Positions 52,843 to 64,000 of a stretch of DNA of 64,000 bases are shown here, piece by piece. Origin of the DNA: Alicycliphilus denitrificans_A (GTDB lineage Bacteria > Pseudomonadota > Gammaproteobacteria > Burkholderiales > Burkholderiaceae_C); the NCBI RefSeq assembly GCF_044792555.1, contig NZ_CP126238.1, positions 3,596,001 through 3,660,000 of the forward strand. The letters run 5' to 3'. Every line of letters starts with the position of its first letter. Position 1 is the stretch's first letter. The notes beneath the pieces are model-generated. The model did not search any database. It was not told the origin of the DNA and was given only the letters and a program-made list of their open reading frames with translations. The position numbers and the translations under genes were made by a program.

Positions 52843-53229
52843 ATGGACAAAATCATCCCACCCCACCATGTCCGCATCAAGCGCGCCTACGAGCCGCCTG
52901 TTTCGGAAGACGGCGCGCGCATCCTGATCGACCGGCTATGGCCGCGCGGCGTGAAGAAGGAGGCTCTGGCGCTTGCCGAGTGGTCCAAGGCGCTGGCGCC
53001 GAGCACCGCGCTGCGCCAGTGGTTCAAGCACGACCCCGCCTTGTGGGAGGAGTTTCGCCGCCGCTACGCCGCCGAGCTGCGCCAGCAGCCCGAAGCCTGG
53101 GAGGCGCTGCGCCAGCGTGCGCTGCATGGCGTGGTGACGTTGGTGTATTCGGCACAGGATGAGGCGGTGAACAACGCCGTCGCCATGCGCGGCTTTCTGC
53201 TGCAGCGCGGCGGGCTGGACGTTGATTGA
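52843..53229 (+). CDS. DUF488 family protein (YeaO-like)
   Basis: 128 residues. Family blocks are VRIKRAYEPP, ARILIDRLWPRGVKKEALAL, STALRQWFKHDPALWEEFRR and VTLVYSAQDEAVNNAVAM. DUF488 proteins are small, widespread and of unknown function; a conserved Arg/Trp-rich pocket is typical. The only plus-strand gene here, convergent with the long uvrA with 54 nt between them. Confidence 0.9.
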   Translation: MDKIIPPHHVRIKRAYEPPVSEDGARILIDRLWPRGVKKEALALAEWSKALAPSTALRQWFKHDPALWEEFRRRYAAELRQQPEAWEALRQRALHGVVTLVYSAQDEAVNNAVAMRGFLLQRGGLDVD

Positions 53230-53283
53230 CGCCAGCCCGGCCAGCCCTGGCGAAGGAGGATCTCGCTCCAAGGTTGCAGGGAT

Positions 53284-59049
<5,766 letters not shown>

Positions 59050-59213
59050 GAGCGGGTCTTTCTGCTTCGAGGCCGAACATTCTAGGAGCCTGTCGGACTT
59101 TGGGCCTCGATAGCCTTCTCAAAGGGCGGCGAAACCCAAAATGCGCCGCTGCGCTCATTGGCACCACAGCGTTTTCCAAGACCGACACCCTGGCACAGTC
59201 GCGCTTTGCGCAT
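59050..59213. other. Intergenic stretch without a recognisable gene
   Basis: Between the uvrA start and the porin terminator. It should contain the uvrA promoter, but no strong sigma-70 site or LexA box was seen. Confidence 0.4.
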
Positions 59214-59242
59214 AAAAAAAAGCCCCACACCATTGTGTGGGG
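59214..59242 (-). terminator. Rho-independent terminator of the second porin gene
   Basis: On the minus strand GCCCCACAC / GTGTGGGGC (9 bp, loop AATG) is followed by TTTTTTTTATG. Confidence 0.92.
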
Positions 59243-59315
59243 CCGCTCTGACTTGATTCCAGGCCCGATTCGATGGAATCAGACCGGGGTTTCAGGCAGC
59301 TTGCGCTGCCGGCAA

Positions 59316-60314
59316 TCAGAAGTTGTGGCGCACGCCCAGGGCCAGCGAGCTGAAGTCGGCGGTCGGAGCCTCGTTGTTCAGCTTGGTGTAGTAGGTGTAG
59401 ACCTTGGTGCGCTTGCTCAGGTTGTAGTTGTAGCCCAGCGTCCACTGCGTGGCAGCGCTGTCATTCAACTTGCTCCAATCGTTGGCACGGCCCACGTTCA
59501 CGTGGAACTCGGAGGCGCCCATGGCGTACATGCCGGACAGGCGGAAGTTGTTGCGCGTGCCGGCGCCGTTACCCCCGTTGAGCTGGTTGTCATCCTTGTT
59601 GCGCTGATAGTAGCCACCGACGGTGAACTGGCCGAAGGTGTACAGAGCGCGCAGGCCCAGTTGGTAGTTGCTGTTCACATAGCTGTAGCCGGCACCCAGG
59701 TGCAGCGGGCCCATGTTGTAGTTGGCAGCCAGGTCGTAGCCGTTCTTGTTGTTGGTGCCGGCAGCCTTTTCATGCAGCAGCACGGCGGCATCCACCGTCA
59801 GGCCACCCATGCTGGGGGTGCGGTAACCAATCTTGTTCTTGGTGCCGAGGCCACCAAACCACACGGGGTCGTAGTACAGGGCGTCGGACGAAGAGCCCGT
59901 GTCATGGTTGTGCATGCTCACGTAGTCGGCCGTGGCGTAGTACGACTCGGGCACGAAATTGCCCAGGCGCAGCATGCCGAAGCCGCCCGACAGGTTCACC
60001 TCGCTTTGGCGGCCAAAGTTCAGCGCGCCAGCAGCGGTCGTCAGGCCAGGCCAGCCCGTACCAGCACCGGTGTCGGAGGCGAAGCCGCTTTCCAGCTGGA
60101 AACCAGCCTTCATGCCACCGCCCAGATCTTCGCTACCCTTGATGCCCCAGCGCGAGGAATTGTTGAACATGCCGGTGGTGGAAACGCTTCCAAGCTTCTG
60201 GCGCTCCACGGTGGTGTTCACACGGCCATAGAGGGTGACGCTGCTTTGTGCGAGCGCCGCGGAGGTGCCGACCAGTGCCAGGGCGGCGAACAGCAGACGA
60301 TTGGCTTTATGCAT
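59316..60314 (-). CDS. Gram-negative porin (OmpC-like)
   Basis: 332 residues. Signal peptide MHKANRLLFAALALVGTSAA cleaved after LAQ, then SSVTLYGRVNTTVERQKLGS and SSRWGIKGSEDLGGGMKAGF. Repeated amphipathic strands, GRQSEVNLSGGFGMLRLGNF and a C-terminal LALGVRHNF with terminal Phe define a 16-strand trimeric outer-membrane porin. Strong start context and terminator suggest an abundant general porin. Monocistronic between the long uvrA and the MHS transporter gene. Confidence 0.94.
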   Translation of the reverse strand: MHKANRLLFAALALVGTSAALAQSSVTLYGRVNTTVERQKLGSVSTTGMFNNSSRWGIKGSEDLGGGMKAGFQLESGFASDTGAGTGWPGLTTAAGALNFGRQSEVNLSGGFGMLRLGNFVPESYYATADYVSMHNHDTGSSSDALYYDPVWFGGLGTKNKIGYRTPSMGGLTVDAAVLLHEKAAGTNNKNGYDLAANYNMGPLHLGAGYSYVNSNYQLGLRALYTFGQFTVGGYYQRNKDDNQLNGGNGAGTRNNFRLSGMYAMGASEFHVNVGRANDWSKLNDSAATQWTLGYNYNLSKRTKVYTYYTKLNNEAPTADFSSLALGVRHNF

Positions 60315-60528
60315 GGGATGTCCTTGAATGTTTGTGTCTATCAGGGGTAGTAGCCACCGTTTGTCTTCGGCATTTCGCCGATGAGTACGTTGCGCGTCTA
60401 CGGCCCTGATTTTAGAAGCGGGGGGAGCCTGAACTCCCGGTTAAACGCCTGGGTTGATGTTTTAAAGCAACAGCCCCGTGTGGGCGGGGCCGTTGCTGCG
60501 AATGCCGGGGTCGATGCGGGCCCAGGGT
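60315..60528. promoter_or_regulatory. Porin upstream region and transporter 3' end
   Basis: 214 nt with no gene. Holds the porin promoter on the minus strand and, near 60470-60500, a short CCCCGTG-TGGG-CGGGG hairpin just downstream of the MHS transporter stop that may act as its terminator. Confidence 0.4.
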
Positions 60529-62211
60529 TCAGTCGTTGGCGTAGATGTCCACGTCCTTGGTCTCGCGCAGGAACAGCATGCCCACCACCAGGGTCATGCC
60601 GGCGATGATGATGGGATACCACAGGCCGTTGTACATATTGCCGGTCTGGGCCACGATGGCGAACGACATGGTGGGCAGCAGGCCGCCGAACCAGCCATTG
60701 CCGATGTGGTACGGCAGGCTCATCGAGGTATAGCGGATGCGCGTGGGGAACAGTTCCACCAGCATGGCGGCAATCGGGCCGTAGACCATGGTCACCAGGA
60801 TCACCAGGTAGGTCAGGATGACGACCATCATCGTCTTGTTCATCTTCGCGGGATCGGCCTTGGCGGGATAGCCGTCCGCCTTCAAGGTGTCGGCCACGGC
60901 CTTCTTGAAGGCAGCGTCCTTGGCCTTGGCTTCGTCGGCGGCGATGCCCTTGCTGGTATAGCTTTGAATCACGTGATCGCCGATCTTGATGACGGCGGGC
61001 GTGCCGGCGGGGGCCACTTCGTTGTCATAGCTGACCGAGCTGGCGGCCAGCAACTGCTTGGCGATGTCGCAGGAGCTGGTGAACTTGGCCGTGCCCGTGG
61101 GGTTGAACTGGAACGAGCATTCCTTGGGGTCTGCCACCACCACCACCTTGTTGTTGGCCTGGGCCAGGGCCAGGTCCGGGTTGGCGGCCTCCGTCAAAGC
61201 CTTGAACACGGGGAAGTAGCTCACGATGGCCAGCGCGCAGCCCGCCATGATGATGGTCTTGCGGCCGATCTTGTCGGACAGGGAGCCAAACACCAGGAAG
61301 AAGGGCGTGCCGATCAGCAGGGCGGCGGCAATCAGCAGATTGGCCGTGACGGGGTCCACCTTGAGCTGCTGCGTCAGGAAGAACAGCGCGTAGAACTGGC
61401 CCGTGTACCAGACCACGGCCTGGCCGGCGGTCAGGCCGAACAGGGCGATGAGCACGATCTTCATGTTCTTCCACTGGCCGAAGGACTCGGCCAGGGGCGC
61501 CTTGGAGGTCTTGCCCTCGGCCTTCATCTTCTGGAAGGCGGGCGACTCGGACAGCTGCATGCGGATCCACACTGAGATGGCCAGCAGCAGGATGGACACC
61601 AGGAAGGGAATGCGCCAGCCCCAGTCGTTGAACGCCGGCTCGCCCATGACGGTGCGCGTGCCTAGGATCACCAGCAGCGAAAGAAACAGGCCCATGGTGG
61701 CCGTGGTCTGGATCCAGGCGGTGTAGGCCCCGCGCTTGCCGTTGGGGGCGTGCTCGGCCACGTAGGTGGCGGCGCCGCCGTATTCACCGCCCAGCGCCAA
61801 GCCTTGCAGCAGGCGCAGGCAGATCAGGATGACCGGAGCGGCCACGCCAATGCTGGCGTAGTTGGGCAGGATGCCGACGATGAAGGTCGAGATGCCCATG
61901 ATCAGGATGGTGACCAGGAAGGTGTACTTGCGCCCGATCAGATCGCCCAGGCGGCCAAAGAACAGCGCACCGAAGGGCCGGACGATGAAGCCCGCGGCAA
62001 AGGCCAGCAGGGCAAAGATGAAGGCCGACGTGGGATCGAGCCCGGCGAAGAACTGCTTGGCGATGATCGCCGCCAGCGAGCCGTAGAGATAAAAGTCATA
62101 CCACTCGAACACCGTTCCGAGGGATGACGCCAGGATCACCTTGCGTTCCTCGGGCGACATGGGGCGTGCAGCCGCCTTGCCGCCCACGCCTTGCGTAGCG
62201 CTGATTGCCAT
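60529..62211 (-). CDS. MFS transporter of the metabolite:H+ symporter (MHS) family with large extra loop
   Basis: 560 residues, about 110-130 more than usual for the family (ProP, KgtP, ShiA). The opening LASSLGTVFEWYDFYLYGSL, the loop motif GRLGDLIGRKYTF and RLLQGLALGGEYGGAATYVA are MHS signatures. After TM9 an insertion (about 345-465: KVVVVADPKECSF ... KADPAKMN) of soluble, Lys/Asp/Ala-rich sequence with two Cys precedes the last three helices. Proton-driven uptake of an organic acid is likely. Divergent from the acetate permease operon, across a 313-nt regulatory region. Confidence 0.9.
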   Translation of the reverse strand: MAISATQGVGGKAAARPMSPEERKVILASSLGTVFEWYDFYLYGSLAAIIAKQFFAGLDPTSAFIFALLAFAAGFIVRPFGALFFGRLGDLIGRKYTFLVTILIMGISTFIVGILPNYASIGVAAPVILICLRLLQGLALGGEYGGAATYVAEHAPNGKRGAYTAWIQTTATMGLFLSLLVILGTRTVMGEPAFNDWGWRIPFLVSILLLAISVWIRMQLSESPAFQKMKAEGKTSKAPLAESFGQWKNMKIVLIALFGLTAGQAVVWYTGQFYALFFLTQQLKVDPVTANLLIAAALLIGTPFFLVFGSLSDKIGRKTIIMAGCALAIVSYFPVFKALTEAANPDLALAQANNKVVVVADPKECSFQFNPTGTAKFTSSCDIAKQLLAASSVSYDNEVAPAGTPAVIKIGDHVIQSYTSKGIAADEAKAKDAAFKKAVADTLKADGYPAKADPAKMNKTMMVVILTYLVILVTMVYGPIAAMLVELFPTRIRYTSMSLPYHIGNGWFGGLLPTMSFAIVAQTGNMYNGLWYPIIIAGMTLVVGMLFLRETKDVDIYAND

Positions 62212-62524
62212 TGTTTGTCTCCTATTTCATTGAAATCACAGGTGCTTGCAAATACCTGTGATGGAACTATCTGCCCGCCTACTGACGGTGCGCTGACGCA
62301 TTTCTTACGCAAGCTGACGCATAACTGAACCCAGGCTTACAGACCAGGAAGAAACCCTTAGCCGCCGTTTTTTGATGTGAAAAACCGGCCAAAACGATCC
62401 AAAACCCGCGTATTTGCTGCATTGCAGCGCGTAAGCAAAGGGTCAGTAGCGGTTCGCAGAATGCGCCTCGTTTGTGCATTGCAACAGGCAATGCACGGCA
62501 ACCTTCCAAACAAGGAGACAAGCC
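62212..62524. promoter_or_regulatory. Divergent control region of MHS transporter and DUF485-actP operon (no gene)
   Basis: 313 nt. Contains ATCACAGGT-N10-ACCTGTGAT (62235-62262) in front of the transporter gene. A run of direct repeats (TGACGG 62283, TGACGC 62294, TTACGC 62305, TGACGC 62315, TGAACC 62326) is spaced 10-11 bp. Nearer actP are a GCTGCATTGCAGC palindrome (62416-62428) and GTGCATTGC-AACAG-GCAATGCAC (62474-62496). The last forms a strong 9-bp hairpin 28 nt before the DUF485 start. Confidence 0.65.
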
Positions 62525-62833
62525 ATGAGTGACCCCGTCGTTGAGAAGATTCAACGCCACCCGAAGTACCAGGAGCTGCGCGCCCGGCGCACCCCCCTGG
62601 GGGCGGTGCTGACCATCCTGATGCTGGCCGTGTATTTCGGCTACATCGGCCTGATCGCGTTCGACAAAGCCTTTCTAGCCAAGCCCATAGGCGCGGGCGT
62701 GACCTCGCTGGGTGTGCCCATCGGCATGGGCGTGATCCTGTTCACGATTGCCATCACGGTGTACTACGTGCGTGTGGCGAACAACAAGTTTGACGCTCTG
62801 ACCGAGCAAATCATGAAGGACGTGGCTCCATGA
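62525..62833 (+). CDS. DUF485 family small membrane protein
   Basis: 102 residues. Cytoplasmic N-terminus with IQRHPKYQELRARRTPLG, then two transmembrane helices (about 25-47 and 62-84), the YjcH arrangement. DUF485 proteins are regularly encoded immediately before the acetate permease ActP and are thought to be an accessory part of it. The ATG at 62525 follows AAGGAGA. Its stop overlaps the actP start (ATGA), so the two are translationally coupled. Confidence 0.94.
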   Translation: MSDPVVEKIQRHPKYQELRARRTPLGAVLTILMLAVYFGYIGLIAFDKAFLAKPIGAGVTSLGVPIGMGVILFTIAITVYYVRVANNKFDALTEQIMKDVAP

Positions 62834-64000
62834 AGTACGCCAAGACCTTGGCCAGCAGCGCGCTGGCACTGGCGGGCCTGACGGCCGTCAGCATCGCCCA
62901 GGCCGCCGGTGGCGACGTGGGCCAGGCCGCCAAGCAGGAAACCAACTGGGTGGCGATCATCATGTTCGGCATCTTTGTCGCCGGCACGCTGTGGATCACC
63001 AAGTGGGCAGCCTCCAAGACCCGCTCGGCCGCCGACTTCTACACCGCCGGCGGCGGCATCACGGGTTTTCAGAACGGCCTGGCGATTGCCGGCGACTACA
63101 TGTCGGCCGCGTCCTTCCTGGGCATTTCGGCGGCCGTGATGGCCTCGGGCTATGACGGCCTGATCTACTCCATCGGCTTCCTCGTGGGCTGGCCCATCAT
63201 CACCTTCCTGATGGCCGACCGGCTGCGCAACCTGGGCAAGTTCACCTTTGCCGACGTGGCCGGCTACCGCTTCGCGCAGGCGCCGATCCGCATGTTCGCG
63301 GCCTCGGGCACGCTGATCGTGGTCGCGTTCTACCTGATCGCGCAGATGGTCGGCGCGGGCCAGCTCATCAAGCTGCTGTTCGGCCTGGAGTACTGGATGG
63401 CGGTGGTCATTGTCGGCGCTCTGATGATGGTCTACGTGCTGTTCGGCGGCATGACGGCCACCACCTGGGTGCAGATCATCAAGGCCGTGCTGCTGCTGGC
63501 GGGCGTGAGCTTCATGGCCTTCATGGTGCTGGCCAACTACGGCTTCAGCCCCGAGGCGCTGTTCGCCAAGGGCGTGGAGGTGCGCACGCAGATCGCCGCC
63601 AACGCCGGCAAGACGCCCGAAGAGGCAGCCAAGGCCGGCCTGGCCATCATGGGCCCGGGCGGCTTCATCAAGGACCCGATCTCGGCCATCTCCTTCGGCA
63701 TGGCGCTGATGTTCGGCACGGCCGGCCTGCCGCACATCCTGATGCGCTTCTTCACCGTGCCCAACGCCAAGGAGGCACGCAAGTCCGTGGGCTGGGCCAC
63801 GGTGTGGATCGGCTACTTCTACATCCTGATCTTCATCATCGGCTTCGGCGCCATCACCATGGTGCTGACCAACCCAGAGATGGCCGACACCGTCAAGGGC
63901 GTGATCAAGGGCGGCGCGGGCACGGCCAACATGGCGGCGGTGCTGGTGGCCAAGAGCGTGGGCGGCAACATCTTCTACGGCTTCATCTCCGCCGTGGCCT
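62830..64000 (+). CDS. actP: Cation/acetate symporter ActP (3' end cut by window edge)
   Basis: 390 codons visible of about 550. Sodium:solute symporter (SSS) family; imports acetate and other short monocarboxylates. N-terminal signal-like segment MKYAKTLASSALALAGLTAV ending AQAAGG, then TM helices with the SSS motifs SAADFYTAGGGITGFQNGLA and AGDYMSAASFLGISAAVMAS, and FGTAGLPHILMRFFTVPNAK. The frame is open to the end of the window. Start codon shared with the DUF485 stop. Confidence 0.95.
   Translation, partial: MKYAKTLASSALALAGLTAVSIAQAAGGDVGQAAKQETNWVAIIMFGIFVAGTLWITKWAASKTRSAADFYTAGGGITGFQNGLAIAGDYMSAASFLGISAAVMASGYDGLIYSIGFLVGWPIITFLMADRLRNLGKFTFADVAGYRFAQAPIRMFAASGTLIVVAFYLIAQMVGAGQLIKLLFGLEYWMAVVIVGALMMVYVLFGGMTATTWVQIIKAVLLLAGVSFMAFMVLANYGFSPEALFAKGVEVRTQIAANAGKTPEEAAKAGLAIMGPGGFIKDPISAISFGMALMFGTAGLPHILMRFFTVPNAKEARKSVGWATVWIGYFYILIFIIGFGAITMVLTNPEMADTVKGVIKGGAGTANMAAVLVAKSVGGNIFYGFISAVA

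Noticed and set aside
59080..59215. Possible insertion-sequence remnant (AGGAGCCTGTCGGAC and following bases)
   Set aside because: No second terminal repeat, target duplication or transposase fragment could be found nearby.

Overview
The window is GC-rich, densely coded chromosomal DNA from a betaproteobacterium, most likely of the family Comamonadaceae (Acidovorax, Alicycliphilus, Diaphorobacter and relatives). The reasons are six Bug/TctC periplasmic binding proteins, two OmpC-like porins, a class A RNase P RNA, a DksA with only one zinc-finger cysteine, and many copies of one short palindromic repeat family. No tRNA, rRNA, CRISPR array, prophage or intact insertion sequence was seen. The left and middle parts carry conserved core genes; catabolic gene clusters sit between them.

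Layout. 1-4651 (minus): hslV (cut by the window edge, with a sigma-32-like promoter), a STAS-domain protein, dksA, a COG0523 metallochaperone GTPase with a His/Asp-rich tail, and a small protein. 4931-6643: chemotaxis receptor. 6659-9221 (minus): xerC, a DUF484 gene and dapF, in the order also found in enterobacteria. 9276-11745: a NUDIX plus metallo-beta-lactamase fusion and a pseudouridine-synthase-like protein. rnpB and a 56-residue membrane protein follow on the minus strand, then cysK, a J-domain-like protein and a COG2509 flavoprotein. 16491-23851: Cds1-like PLP enzyme with a Bug protein, a LysR regulator, and a URO-D-like / Bug / 3-hydroxyisobutyrate-dehydrogenase-like cluster.

36333 down to 23934 is one long minus-strand operon resembling the pim (dicarboxylate/pimeloyl-CoA beta-oxidation) system: pimF, thiolase, two acyl-CoA dehydrogenases, enoyl-CoA hydratase, thioesterase, class III CoA-transferase, Bug protein, nitronate-monooxygenase-like protein, etfB and etfA. 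It ends at a strong terminator and has a divergent LysR gene at its head. 37920-48951 looks like a second catabolic regulon: an IclR regulator, Bug, SDR and aldehyde dehydrogenase on one side; alpha/beta hydrolase, Bug, carotenoid-oxygenase-family dioxygenase, a second hydrolase and a divergent porin on the other. The two sides are tied together by a shared palindrome, TTCCG-N5-CGGAA, found in both control regions. 49064-53229 returns to housekeeping genes (htpX with a second sigma-32-like promoter, DUF3025, NYN, pyrC, DUF488). 53284-64000 holds a double-length UvrA, a porin, an MHS-family transporter and the start of a DUF485-actP acetate uptake operon.

The most notable signals are (1) a roughly 50-bp palindromic repeat family with at least eleven copies, five of them inside reading frames as in-frame insertions (dapF, the NUDIX-MBL gene, the DUF3025 gene and twice in the long uvrA); (2) the IclR-linked double-bond-cleavage regulon; (3) a LysR box, TTTG-N7-CAAA, shared by the LysR promoter and the URO-D-like operon; and (4) helically phased direct repeats upstream of the acetate permease operon.
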